A stretch of DNA of 64,000 bases from [Phialemoniopsis] sp. UDSM-2020 (lineage: Eukaryota; Ascomycota; Sordariomycetes; Thyridiales; Thyridiaceae), in contig JAEILZ010000005.1 of NCBI GenBank assembly GCA_018873225.1, positions 2,480,001-2,544,000 on the forward strand, given 5' to 3'. The notes below the pieces were generated by a model. That model was not told the DNA's origin. It saw nothing but the letters and a program-made list of their open reading frames with translations, and ran no database searches. Position numbers and translations under genes: made by a program. Below are positions 1-12,874 of this stretch, piece by piece (position 1 is the stretch's first letter; every line of letters begins with the position of its first letter).

Positions 1-3000
1 AAGTGAGCACGCTTGCAAGGTACACACGCCGAGGCAACATGCCCTTTGGTCTTCCTCTGGGATTTTGGCGACGAAAACGTCGGGTTCTCAGGCCCCGGAG
101 GCTGAGAGACGACAGGATAGCCTGCCTGGACAGACGCCGGGCCAGGCATGGGCAGATATGAGTGCTGCGGTACCATGACTTGCCCATGCTGTGCTGGGAA
201 AGGTCGAGGCAAGGCAAGGGGCTCTTCCACCCGGGCAAAGCCTTGTCGCAGTCCCTCGGCCGGCTCGCCATATCGTCTAATCGCTTGGGCGTGCCCGTGT
301 GGCTCTCTGAACTCGCCGTGTGTGACTGCATATCCTCGATAGATATCCTGGTCCGGCGTTGTCTGGTAGGGATCCCTAGCTCGATCACCGGACTCTCGAG
401 TTGGTTTCGAGGGGAGTGGTGGCGTGCCGGACATCGGCGGAGAAGGATAATCCCTTTGTCGGGCAGCGCTCTTAAAGTCTGATCTGTCCCAGGCAAAATC
501 CAGAGCGGAGGACGCCAGCACGGACGTACCTCGGCACCGGCCGAGTATATGGTTGGAGACGTCGGCGTGGTGACCTAAGACTTGCATGGGGTCGTATCTG
601 CCAGACTTGATGGGAAGGCAGAAGTCCTCACCGGCCGCCGATTTAGAAGGGTTGCGAGAGACGACGGTTGCGGGACTACCGAGGCGGTCACCACAGTACT
701 GGAGCTACGTTTCGAGATAGCTTTTGACATAGGCGCTCGTTACCGCAGGTCGAAAGGCTGGAAAGAGACTACACCCTTCTCCTGTCCGCATCAAGCACTG
801 GGAACCGATTCGACAGATCAGAAGATTTGGTCGCAAAGCGGACACCTGCAATGGAGATGGGCGTCTAGTCTGCGAAGCTTCCAGGACGGCGAAGGGGTGG
901 GTGACGAGATGCAACGATGAACAGATGCTTATGGGAGCGCAGATGCCTGGTCCTTTTCAAAGGTTGTCGACGAGAAGATTCCGAGAGACTCCAACTTGGG
1001 GAATAGATGTCGAGAGAAGGCGACGGCGACACGCGAGGGAACAGCAGGTCAGACACAATGCTGCATTGTAATACTATGGTCAATGAGTCTCTGGATCTGT
1101 AGTGATACTGCATGCGGCGGTGCTCATGGATGTTGGGAAGCCGGACAGGTGCAGGTTTCTGCGCCGAGGGTAGATGGCTATGCAGGGAGAGAGTGAACGG
1201 GCGGACCAAGACAGCACTTGGGAGGAAGAGTCGACTTTGTCGTCGACGAGTCGCTTATTTCGTAAAGCCGTTGCGCGCGCAAGTCTAGTAAGTCGAGGAA
1301 ATAGACTGGTGGTCGTGCAACTTAAAAGTGACGGAGCAATCCAGACAGAGGCCCAGAAGAACAGGGGTATGCCAGGATGAACAAAGAGGGGACAAGGCAC
1401 CCCTGTCAACGGCCATGGGTGGCCGTCTAATCAAGGGACATCAAGGGTAGGGAGCTATGCCACCACCACGCTCCCCGGCCCTCGAACCCTCATGGTTCCA
1501 GGAAGTAAAATGTCAAGCAGCCGGACAAGGATACTTTCCCAAGTGCTGATCCCTGGGGAAGCATTGCATGCCTGTCCGGGCAGCAGTAGGTACGGCTTGG
1601 TGGTCTCATGCTCGTCTATTCTGGATCACGCAAATTCTCCGCCTAGATGCAACGTATCAAGCTGGCGCAAAGATGTGCAACAGGACCAGTAAGACAAGTC
1701 CAGTGCAATTTTGATCGAGGGTGAGCGATGTGTCTCGCGCCTCGGAGGTTCGGTAGGGCCAGGTCAAAAGCTGCTTTCTGTCTGGCTGTCTAGCTGATCG
1801 CCACGCCGAGCTCCATTAGGCAAAGAAAGAACGCAAGCTGCTGCGTGTATGGGCCTAATTGGTGGTTCCCGGCCTACGGAGCAGAGGTTTATCACAACTT
1901 TCCCTTGGTCAAGATGCCTCAAGGGTTGCCGGTGTCCGGAGGTGCCTGCGGGAGGCTCGTTGCCCAGAGGTGTTGATCAAAGCCGTTGCGCTAAGAACGG
2001 TCGCTATGAGGTACGTGTAGTGGGTGGATACTTGGATACTTGGCTGAAGGAGATAGCTTCAAGCCTAGATGAGGCTAAGAGATCACGTTGGGTGGGTAGT
2101 GGTGGCCAGGAGTGACTGCATGGGACCGGCATCTGCCAATCCATGGCACAGTGATGTCCGTGATGATGTGCGGTATCATGCATAGTTGGTAAGCTGCAGT
2201 ACTTGCAGATCGATCTGTCGCTCGGTTGTCGAAGGGGAACCATGGTCCAAGAGTAGAGCCCTATGAGAAGGGGAATGATTGATCAAGCCTAGCTGTAACA
2301 AGACTTCGAACATGGCTGAAATGGGTGTGAGGACCAACGGTGAACTATGGATTGGTATGGCCGGTCCGCTCGTCGACCGTCCCCCCGCCGCCACCGAGTG
2401 GGCAAGATGGTCCACCACACACTATGACGAGATTCAAGGACTGATGGCTGAGATCATTCGTCAGTGACACGAGGCTACGAAGGACTGGATACTCGGCCCC
2501 TGTTAAAGGTGAAGAGCGTGCGTGGGTTTCAGGATGCATGTGCGCGCTTTTCATGAAGCTCGCGTTCATATAAATGCATGGCAAGGCAGGCAAGTCCTAC
2601 AGCGGTGGTTCACAATGAAACGGTGGCTGGCATATGCGCCCAAGACAGCCCAAATAGTTGTGAGTGTGCATTCGCTGGTACGAGAGTAGTATACGATCCG
2701 GCGACAAGAGCTTTGACAGGGTGGGATTTGTATTTGTAGGAGAATTGGAGAAAGTTGACGATGGTGATGGTGTAGCTATCTGTACGTGGCATGGATGTCG
2801 ATGGGATGCAGGAGCAGCTAATGCAAACCAGGCGTACCTACGCCCACACACACAGATCGTTAGACGTTGACTCTCCAAGCAGGAGGGATTGGGAGGGGTG
2901 GGGCTCGAGGTTGCAGAAAGACACCAAGACGCCCACGAGGAGAGCTGTACCGAATGCACCATCCTTCCTGATGAGCAAAACACTCTTCCACGATCCTCAT

Positions 3001-3180
3001 AACTATCGTGTGAAATATGCTGCAATTGGGGTTGGGGGGAATTGAATTGTTGAGCAAGAGGCTCTTGAGCGCGATACAATATCAAGAATTGCAACAGTCT
3101 TCTCGGTACCTGAGGGAGCCAATTCCTACGTACATTCGGAGTATGTACACGCAACAATTTGATGTGAAGCCATTCGTCAC

Positions 3181-3191
3181 TTTTTTTTTTT
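3181..3191. repeat. poly-T tract, 11 bases
   Basis: Uninterrupted run of T inside the left gene desert. Simple homopolymer, nothing further can be read from it. Confidence 0.9.
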
Positions 3192-4244
3192 GTGCAGCTA
3201 GAGTCGGTCTGTATGTGACTTGTAAGGTTGTGCATGGCGGACGGTAACGCTATCTTAGATTAGATGGAGCCCGCAACCAAACCCCCGGGCTTTCTCATCA
3301 TGGAACTATCAGGGCGCTACCGGTGCCTGCGTGGGGCTGAAAAGCTGGGTCTAACATGGCCCATGCAGGGTGGCCCGGTCCCCAGGTACGCCGGGCACCT
3401 CGGTTTCTTCCCTGTTTTGCTCGTCGAATCCTCACCAGACTCACTACCTAGCTAATCTAATTTACTCCGTCCTTAGTTTTTTCCCCTTAGGTACAGACCA
3501 GGAAGAGCGGTCTAGCAACAAAAGGCACGCTTGCGGCCCGGACAATATCGACCAAAGAGGCTGGCGTCTTGGTCCGAATCGAACAACCACCGAGACGGCG
3601 GCCTCGCCATCGATGCCGCCCGCCGTTGGTGTCGCTTGATGTCGTCACAGCTTAAAGCTCGAGCTTCCGCTTGGGCTAAGGTGGTTAGAGCTTGAGCTGT
3701 CAGTGCACGGTGGCTCTCTTGGCCCATGCTCCAAGAGTTGCTGATCACTTTACCTCTTTCCGACGGCTAGGGTTTCTAGGTCCCGTTCCGCGGCCTCCCT
3801 CCCAAGAGACCGTCGCTCCTTGTGACCTATCCAGGTCCGTGTTCTCTACCTCCCAAATCAAAAATCAAACAAGGCGGCCAGCCCCTTGACTGTGACAAGC
3901 GATGATGTCCTTTTACCACAGGGTACACATATGCATCTGACCAGCAACGACTAGGATGAACCCTCCCCAAGATCCATCGTGGAATACCACCCTAACGATA
4001 CGGGACGCACTCCAACCACATGGCTTGGGGCCCTAATTTCGCTGACATCCAAGCAGTGGGGTTGAACCCTGTGGCCAACGACTTTCAAGCACCAGAAACC
4101 CCCTTGTGGATGCCCTTACAGCACTGGTCCCGTGGTGATCATTGCTTCATGCGCCAGGGCGTCAGGACCCGCCACGGCGAGCACAGACTTCCTTGCATCC
4201 TGATGATGGTTGCATCTCTGTCCGACTCTACTTGTACGAGTAGA

Positions 4245-4260
4245 TACAGAGTACAGAGTA
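4245..4260. repeat. two overlapping TACAGAGTA copies
   Basis: Two copies of TACAGAGTA overlap by two bases; a third lies at 4536-4544. The motif differs from the window-wide TACGGAGTA only by a CG to CA change, which fits decay of a methylated CpG, though that is an inference. Confidence 0.7.
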
Positions 4261-5557
4261 ACTACCTAGCTACGCCCTTTGGCACCTCTGTACAAACTTC
4301 ACAGTCATGCCTTATCGAGACACTTTTAGGGAGATAGACCAGGTCAGTAGCCATCTCTGTCCAATTTGATCACCTGTGCGGGCGTCCCAAGTCTACTGCA
4401 AGCGTGCGTGGTGACACGCGGCGCACAACTCCATAACGCACCCTGAGTCTACATACGGATACCGTAGGAGACTCGTTCGCGGCTGGAGCAAGGCTCTTCA
4501 GCTTGTCTCTTTACGCTCTGTCGTATATCTGTGTGTACAGAGTAGTTAGATGCATCTCTCGCAGGAGAATTATGCATGTCATACCTAATCTTGGTGACCG
4601 CCGCCACCTGTTCAAGGGCCAAGACGACAAGTGCTTGGGCCATCCCACATAAGCCCTTGTCCGGAATCATTTCAACTCTAGGCGCGCGATCAGGGTTGGC
4701 AAGGAATTGAGATCCTCGACCCTAATCCTATCATTTTTCCTCAGTGTGTCGCCCATTCTTCATCCGATCGGCATGATCCATGCAAGCACGACACAGCGTG
4801 TGTGACAGTATTCCCGTCACATTATGCGCCCACCGCCCAAGTGCGTGTCAACGAGGAGACGGACGTCTTGCCCACAAATTTCCCCACGGCGTCAGCCATC
4901 AGGTGAACAATGAAGGTTTGCTAGGACGGTCAGCGCTTCTTCACACAACTCCCGTACATGTTACCGGTAAAGCAGGGGGGAAATGGTTTGGTATGTAGCC
5001 AAGCTGCAGACGACATGTAGACATGTGGTGGTGACGGTAGGCTGGTCCCGGAACGACGCTAGCGGCTATCCCCAGCCTTCGTACCGAGATTCCAGGTCGC
5101 ATTAGGCCAGACGGGTGGGCGAACACCTGTTCCTCTCTTGTCTTTAATTGCGGTAATATAACCCAGGGGCCGGACCGGACAGGGATGACTACCGTGCCCA
5201 GCAGCCCACGCCCAGGGTGCCAGGTGAATCCTGGGCAATCTTGCTCACAAGCTGACGGAGTAGCCCACAGTCTGTCTGGCCTGGCTGGGCCATGTACCCA
5301 TGCAAGCCATGCAACCCAAGCTGGCCGGCCCCTCTCCCTCACGCGTGCGTGCACGGCTCTCATCAAGCAAGCACTCTCTCGGGCTTGTTGCTACTTACCT
5401 ATTTTGGCTTATTACAGCATTCAAGGCACATCTTCCACAAATGGTTATTCAGCCTACCTGCATCCTTGCAGTCGAGATTCAACGACTGACGTCTGTCAAG
5501 CTTCCCGGGTACCAAGTTTACATAGGTATAGACATGTACAAGGTCATGTATACACCT

Positions 5558-5584
5558 TGCGTACGTACACATGTATATGTACAT
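5558..5584. repeat. 27-base alternating purine-pyrimidine tract
   Basis: Every step in this stretch alternates purine and pyrimidine (GTACGTACAC followed by ATGTATATGTACAT). It also holds short palindromes such as GTAC, ACATGT and TGTACA. Such tracts can adopt left-handed DNA or cruciforms; whether this one does so in the cell is unknown. Confidence 0.8.
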
Positions 5585-5845
5585 CCATTGCACGTATCGA
5601 TTTCCAAGCCCTGCTGATCTCACCCTACTAGGCATGTATGTACGACTGAATCGAGGTGGGCGAGCCTGTCAAGTCCGACCTGCACCCTGCCAAACCATCT
5701 CGACTTGAGACTATGTACAAGAACTGGACCCTGTGCCCTAGACAAGATATGATGTAGTGAAGCTGAGTTAACAAACTCCGCCGCGAACCCGATGCAATTC
5801 ACTACACGCCTCGCCCTTGGTGTTTTGTTTTCTTCTCCCCTTTCC

Positions 5846-5863
5846 TTTTTTTTTTTTTTTTTT
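5846..5863. repeat. poly-T tract, 18 bases
   Basis: Longest homopolymer in the window, in the left gene desert, preceded by a pyrimidine-rich stretch. Such tracts commonly exclude nucleosomes in fungal promoters, but no gene start is recognised beside it. Confidence 0.9.
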
Positions 5864-5887
5864 GGTCTATCAAATTCGAGCACCATC

Positions 5888-7953
5888 TACTCCGTAGTGA
5901 GCTGTCTCACAAGTTCTGTAGAACAACGAGCTCCCTACTGCGGAGATTGCTATATTGTGATAACAAGGGTTCATCTGTCATCAAGTTCAGCACTCCGTAT
6001 GGAGATTACCACACAATCTCGAGAGCCGTGTGACTTTGGCTCATCCTGAATCCCTACGCATGACATAGACCTGCAGACTAGCCTGGACTCTGATCGAGGC
6101 TGACAGGGGGTTCACAAGCACCCGGAGCCTTTGTCAGGCCACAAGGGCCATACGGAGTCGTTAGAAATCGTCGAGCTCTCTTCTAGCCTGCCAATGACAT
6201 CAAATCCAATAGGCTGGACCCATGTCCAATCATACCCTACCGGGAGGCGAGCATGCACTCAGGCGAGGGATTTCGAGATGTGCTCGAGCCCCTGCCTGCC
6301 CTGCACACGACGCATAACTATCTCATTTCGCCTATCGGAGAATAACCACCATGCTTCACGGACCTCATAACGGCCCCAGTTTGTCTGTACGGATTGTGTG
6401 TGATTTGCACTGGCGGTATGGTATATACCTACGGAGTAAGATTGAACAGGCTCGAGGGATTTGCCGGAGGAATTACACGCGATCTGCTCAAGCTGCCAAT
6501 CCCATCGGATAATTTGCACAGATCTTTTCCCAGTCCCCAAGTCTCAAACTCGGCGCTCCATGGGCCCGTGCGAACGCGAGCCGGAACCTCTCCCTTTGGC
6601 CCCATTGACTAGATCCGGACTGTTCCTGCACTTATATCCCCATAACCTGGGGTCCATCGCCGCTCAGACTTTGGATGCGGCTCTTGCCCTTGATGCAGCT
6701 ACGGCAAGCTCTACTCTCGCACGCCACGACCAACGGACAACATGAGCAGCGCCAATCAAGGACACAATTGATCCTGCGCGTGGTGCAACTGGTGCAACAC
6801 CACGTCCCCACCAATGCCTTGCTCGCCGCCGGTTATCAAACACGGGTTCTCGACAGGAACAGACTTGGGATGAAAAGGATGATCCACCCTCGTTACCAGA
6901 GCGAGCCAAGTCACGGAACCCTTGTCGTGGGCCGCTCCCGTCAGAGGGTTCATCGACCGGTAGCCGCCAGCGATACGGAGTACGGAGTCCTAGCGTCCTC
7001 GACTCTGTAACCACGTCTCCTTCCCTGGCCCCTGTCTATTACAGAAGGAGTCTCAGGTCATCATCGACAGTCGCTAGGCATAGCAGACAGGCACATCGTT
7101 GCTTTCCTTGAGTGTCATCTCCTGTGCTATCATCGTAACAAGTCGTCGAAGAGCAGTTGCCTATTTGGGGCGGCTCTCCGACTCCTAGGTTGTTTGCCTG
7201 CGGATTCCCACAGTGCACTCTCGAGCAGACACCATCCATCCACTGACCAAACCACTTGTTTGCGTCTGACAATCTTTCACTTGAGTAGGCATTTCAATAT
7301 GGCTTCCCTCGCGCTTCAGTTGTAGACGAGGCTGGCAAACTAGGCAGCGTTTTCTGTTGGATCGGGCCTGGACAGAGAGCACCGCATGAGCACACGTCCT
7401 GTAGAAGATTAGATGTGCGATGCACCACGCGTAGATCTGCTGATTCCTCTCGGCTATAGAAGCCAAAACTGCTCCCAAACGAAGACTGATCGTGGTGCTA
7501 TGCTTAGAACCTGATGGGACGAACCAGTGGAACGGCCCAAGCTCACAACGGGATTGGGTGGCCTTCCCCCTTGAGCAATTGAATTGATCTACGTCTGATT
7601 TGATGGCTTTACGCAGATCTCGTTGCTCTTCTTGGAACCAAACACGTATCTCGAGCACTAATCGATGCTGTTAACGATCAGTCTCATCACCCTAAAGAAT
7701 CATCTGATACATATTGTATCGACATCTCGCGCATATCTCCAGTGCTGCGAATGCATGGCAGAGCCGGAGGTGGGCCTCCGCCTGCCGTTCTCAGCCCCGG
7801 TAAGACGAAGCGCAAAGATTTCTACGGAGTAGCCTCGCCAGGAGGCATGGCCAATACCCGTCGGAACTGACTAGGCTCACATATTACCTGCAGCTTCGCC
7901 TTCTACGAGCTTCAAATGGACTCTACGAGGCCAACCATGCCGTTGCTACGGAG
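5888..7953. repeat. cluster of TACGGAGTA/TACTCCGTA motifs
   Basis: Full copies lie at 5888-5896 (TACTCCGTA), 6430-6438, 6974-6982 and 7823-7831 (TACGGAGTA). Partial copies are at 5992-6000, 6151-6158, 6981-6988 and 7947-7953. At 6974-6988 two copies overlap in tandem, and at 5993-6004 two half-copies form the inverted repeat CTCC-GTAT-GGAG. Further full copies elsewhere in the window are at 26434, 39637 and 51879, all between genes. Confidence 0.8.
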
Positions 7954-9829
7954 CCTAGTTGACCGCATGCCACATCAATGACGAGCAGGAGTTGGCGAGG
8001 AGCAGCCAGACCAGATAGCATATACATCTCAAGTCAGTACTTCCCAGCCTGAGACTGGCTCGCTGCGTTCATCATGGTACCTATGGGATCTGATCTCCGA
8101 AGCAAGGTAACTCTGGTATACATGTCAGGGGATCTCACTTAGAGCGAAGTGACTTGTGCAAGTCGAAAGCCATCAGAAGAAGCAGTTTCCTTTGAACTAT
8201 CTTCGTTCCGTGCGCGATGTTGAGCTGCAGAATGATTTTCATGAGGCCTCCTGGGACACAAACTCGGAAGAGCCATGCCAGGTGAGTCAACATCGAGATT
8301 CAAGACAAGCGACCTCAGCTGGTCCAGGTTCGACCCGGAAGCTCGGAGAATTCTCAGATAGATTGAGGCACAAATACTACAGTCATCAGGTTGCCATTGG
8401 CCCGCTACCAGTGACGTTGTTGATGCAGATTATTGTCCGCAGCGTCTTCTCCGGTAACTTTGATCTACGAGGTCAGCCACCATGTGCCATGAGAGTCATC
8501 TTGGGATCTAGTTCAAAGTGAACCAAACGACTATACTCCCTACTTCGAGAGACGAGATGTACGTATTCTACGCAGATGATGAAAGCATCCCTCACGCATT
8601 GTATTGAATTTATCGGCCATCCCATGCTGAATATCGTGATACCAGACATGCTCTCCTGGTCCTGTCCATCACGAACCTGATAAATCTCATGCGATAGATA
8701 GCTGGTCACCAGTGACACTCTATCATTAAGCTCATGCGTCCCTTCTCGGAGCACTCGTCCCTACTGGGTCATCTTCCCACCTTCACACCCAAGGGCCGGA
8801 AGCTTGCAGGGAACCGAGATGATCCGTGATCCCAACAGTGTAATACTCATGTCACTGTCTCAGACCTCGGGCAGTAAGGGCCCAGGCGCGCCCCAGTAAC
8901 CCCTCCCTGCAAAGCGAACAAGGTGAGCAAAGCATCAGGACGCAACTGGAGCCGAGACACGCTGCAGTCGTCGTTGATGGGTGGACGAACGGTTTCGTGT
9001 ACGCAGGCGTACATGATCCACGCGTAATCGGCAGAGCCCAAGCCAAGCTCCATACTGATCACTGCTGAATCAAGGCAAACGGGTGCTATGCAGCCGTGAC
9101 GAAGACACTTGAGACTTCGGGTTGCTTCCGCAAATGCCATGGCCCTGACAAGTCGTGCACTAGCTTATGATGTGCATATGTGATGCGCGAGGGGGTCGAT
9201 TGCTGGCCCAGATCTGCTGGCGCTGGACATGCGTATGCCTCTTTGCACAGTATTTGGGATCAACGTACAGCAGCTTGTCTCTTCACGCGCGGTATTGGCT
9301 CGATTCAAAATTAGACGAGACTCTACTCTATCTGCAACAAATGCCCTCTAGCGATGCAGCGCAGTTGGACCAATGCCCTTAAGATCAGGAGAGAGAGAAA
9401 GAGCGGCTACCACAATGCACTAACAACGTGGCCTCGAATGCAGAGGAAACATGGGACAAGGTCACCACCGCGAGGGAAAGAAAAGGGGGGGAGGTTGCGA
9501 AACATTGTACGGATCTATCTAATGCCTCAGGGACAAACGTCCTGTAACTGCAAGAAACACAAGCCAAGGCAACACCTCGCTTACTAAATGTACAAATGAG
9601 CCTCTAAGGTTGGGGGAACCGACTCAGACATGCATCGTGCGATGCGTGGGTTAGGCGAGTTGAGCCCCTGAATGGAGAGGAGTTAATGTATACACGTTAA
9701 ATTATCGCACCGCCTCCTTTGTACTTGTCCCTTCATTTACTAGGCTCAGCTAGCGACGACGCGCGCGCCGGCAAGGCAAATATGGTGACGTGAGATGCAT
9801 GCACGACATCGGGTCCAGAAGCGTCCAAA

Positions 9830-12800
9830 TCATAGGCGACTCTCCACGGCCGCGTACTGCTGCTCACCGGGGAAGTGCGCATCGGGCCAGACGTGGTGGA
9901 TGGCTTCCCAAATATGGCTGTGGACAATGACAAATAGGGTCAGCAAGGGTCGAATGAAGCCAACATGGAAGAAACTAGGTTGAGACATACCCGACGTGCA
10001 CAATCTCCAAGCCATCCTTGACCTCCTGGGGCAAGTCCTTGACATCCTTGCGGTTCTGCGCGGGTAGCAGCACCGTCTTGACGCCCGCCCGGAGTGCTCC
10101 GATTAGCTTCTCCTTTATTCCTCCGACGGCAGTGATCCGGCCGCGGAGTGAGATCTCACCCTAATGTCACACATTCGCGTCAGCCACGTTGCTCATGCTG
10201 CTGATCTGTAAAAGGTAAGAGCAAAACGCATTCATCTTACCGTCATGGCCATTGTTGGCGGGACTGCCCTTCCCGAGAAAAGCGAGATAAGTGCTATTGC
10301 CTGTGCAATACCACTGCTGGGGCCATCCTTGGGTATCGATCCCGATGGACAGTGAACATGGATGCTGCGGTTCTTCATGATATCCTCGGCCGGGCTCTCG
10401 GCGAGCCCTAGGTGATAGGCGTGGGCCTTGACCCAGCTTAGCGCCACCTCAACACTCTCCTTGAGGACGTCACCCAGCTTGCCCGTGAGCTGCACGCGTC
10501 CGCCGCCCGGCATGTCTGCTACTTCGATGAACAGAATGCTGCCATTACCGCCGGAACTGTAGGCCACTAGACCCGTCACGATACCCGGCCGACTCGATTT
10601 CTCAGCGATTTCTTCTTCGAATTTCTCAATGCCGAGGATACGCTCAATGTCTTCGACGGTGAGCTGAGGCTTGTATGTCTCGATCTTGCCGCCGTCCTTG
10701 GCATCTGCAAACTCGACGGCCTTGGCACGACAAACAGAACCGATTTCGCGCTCGAGATTGCGGACACCGGACTCACGGGTATATGACTCGATGATTTTGG
10801 ATACGACGGGCTGGTCGAAAGTCACCTGGTCTTCGGCAAGACCATTGACACGGACTTGCTTTGGAATCAAGTGCTGCATAGCGATGTGTCGCTTCTCGAG
10901 CGTCGTGTAGCCGGGCAGGTAAATCATCTCCAGCCTATCAAGTAGAGGCGCTGGTATCGTGTCGAGGCTATTCGCAGTAGCAATGAACAGAACCTTGCTA
11001 AGGTCGTAGGGAATACCGACGTAATGGTCGACAAATGTGTGGTTTTGTTCCGGGTCGAGAACTTCAAGCATTGCAGCAGAGGGATCGCCATGGAAATTCG
11101 AGGTACCGAGCTTGTCTATCTCGTCGAGCAAAAAGACAGGATTGGCAACGCCAACCTTTCTGAGCCCTTGCATGATGAGTCCGGGCATGGCCGCCACATA
11201 GGTCCGGCGATGACCCCTAATCTCTGCCTCGTCTCGTACGCCGCCGAGTGAGATGCGGTGGAATTTGCGGCCCAGCGCTGTCGCGACTGATCTTGCCAGG
11301 CTGGTCTTGCCTACTCCAGGGGGGCCGACGAGTAGTAAGATGGGCGATTTGTCCATCATGCGCTTGCTTTTCAGAATGTCGAGCCGTGCACTGGCCGCCT
11401 CCTTTTCTTCCGGGCTGTGAGATTGGGCCAGCTCGGTATTGCTGTTACTGTCGCTGTCAGATGCGACAAGCTCCTCCTCGGCCTTCTTGATCTGGGCATC
11501 GACATCCTCGTTGATGGACTGCTTCAAACGAAGAACAGCGAGATACTCGGTCAGACGCTTCTTCACCTTTTCGAGGCCATAGTGATCATCGTCTAGCTGC
11601 TTCCTCGCTCGAGTCAAGGTTTCCGGGCCCAATTTGTCATCTGTCACCGCGGACCATGGAATTTCGGCAAGAGTCTCCAGATATCCTCTCGTCACGGCAT
11701 ACTCGGCCTGGGCGGGCATCATCTTCTTGAGCCTCTTGATCTCCTTTTCTGCTACTTTGGCCGCCTCCGGGCTAAGCTTCGCAGCCTCGAGTTTCTTTTG
11801 CAGCTCCCCAATCTCATCGGGTTCCTGCTCGTCATTGGGACCTTGACCCATTTGACCGTTGCCCCCCTGCGGCGGCTGGAAGGGGAGGCCAAATGGCAGC
11901 GCGGGGCGCCTGCCCTGCATTGGCCTGAGCGGTTTCCAATCGCCCTCCTTCTGTTCATTATCAGAGTCGATCGTAAACGGGATTGCTGTTGTCGTGATGG
12001 TAGTGATCTTAACACTATTCTTAATGTTGCCGATTTGGCGCTCAAGCAGCTCAATGACCTTCGCAAGCCGAGCTTTTACATCAAATAGAGCCAATACCTG
12101 CAGCTTTTCGTCATATGAAGACTCGACGATATTAGCCATGAAGTCCGCCAACGAGCCCGCCTCTCCTATCTTCTTCTTATTGATGAATACATCAAGGCGC
12201 CTGGCTAGCAAAGGCGTAAGCTTCGCCGTAGTCCGTCCCTGTGAAAGGATGGCAGAGATTCTGAGCAGGTTCACGAGTTCACGAGACAGAGTCTTGAGGT
12301 GCTGGAAACGATCTTCGAGAACCGCATCAGTGACGTTTACTGTAGTATACTGTCAGCAATGACTATCATCGTGTAGGAAATCATGAGGTCGGAACATACT
12401 ATCGTCATGGTGGTATGTGACCCTGGCCTCGAAATGCAACCGCTCTTGTGATATCTTCTCTATTCTCACGCGCGCCTGGCCCTCGACCAAGAGTGAGAAT
12501 TCCCCAGCAGAACTACGCCCCTCGATGCCGGTAATCCTAGCGGCAACACCACATGAGAATAGGTCGCCCTTGGTCGGCCTCTTATTGTCGAGTTGCGCCG
12601 CGGTCGCTGCTTCGCTGAGCTGGTCGACGTCTTTGATCAGAAGCTGCCCATGAGGACCGACGTTCGGTGAAGCGATGGGCACACAGGCTATCGGGACGGT
12701 GTCGACGCGGCCGTTGGTCGTATTAGAAGCCGCACGGCTGTAAACGCTCGAGAGCAGGGCAGGGATGTCTGGTCGATTGGCAGAGGCGGGAATGCGTTGG

Positions 12801-12874
12801 ACCACCCCCGGGAGGAGGACGCTTCCCTTGGGAAGGGGAAGAAGTAGAACCGAGGCGGGCTGTGTGCGCGCCAT
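9830..12874 (-). CDS. peroxisomal Lon protease (ATP-dependent)
   Basis: Four exons: 12874-12406, 12339-10241, 10160-9991 and 9917-9830, giving 941 residues. An N-terminal substrate-binding (LAN) domain is followed by an AAA+ ATPase domain with Walker A GPPGVGKT at about residues 495-502, then a Lon serine protease domain. The Ser-Lys dyad is visible: Ser831 in KDGPSSG and Lys874 in IKEKLIG, 43 residues apart as in bacterial Lon. The protein ends in Ser-Arg-Leu, a type 1 peroxisomal targeting signal, and shows no mitochondrial presequence, so it should be the matrix chaperone-protease that clears damaged peroxisomal proteins. An acidic Ser-rich insert of about 50 residues sits just before Walker A. 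The first ATG ([10 protein letters not shown]) directly precedes the conserved LAN domain. Family assignment is secure; cellular location rests on the tail. Confidence 0.95.

Larger units (their letters stand above)
1..9829. other. gene desert, about 9.8 kb, no recognisable gene
   Basis: No frame on either strand belongs to a protein family I recognise, and the longest open frames (about 157 residues or less) overlap each other without consistent codon usage. Base composition looks like the rest of the intergenic DNA, not AT-rich, so it does not look like repeat DNA degraded by RIP. The stretch holds most of the window's TACGGAGTA/TACTCCGTA copies, an 18-T tract and an alternating purine-pyrimidine tract (listed separately). 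It could be the long upstream region of a regulatory gene beyond the left edge, a region making long non-coding RNA, or old decayed sequence. The sequence does not decide between these. Confidence 0.6.

Noticed and set aside
7185..7658. 157-codon minus-strand frame in the left desert
   Set aside because: No domain, no intron pattern and no codon bias; frames of this size are expected by chance in 10 kb.
8321..8340. tRNA B-box-like GGTTCGA at 8327
   Set aside because: The T-stem has a mismatch, and no A box or acceptor stem is found upstream at the right distance.
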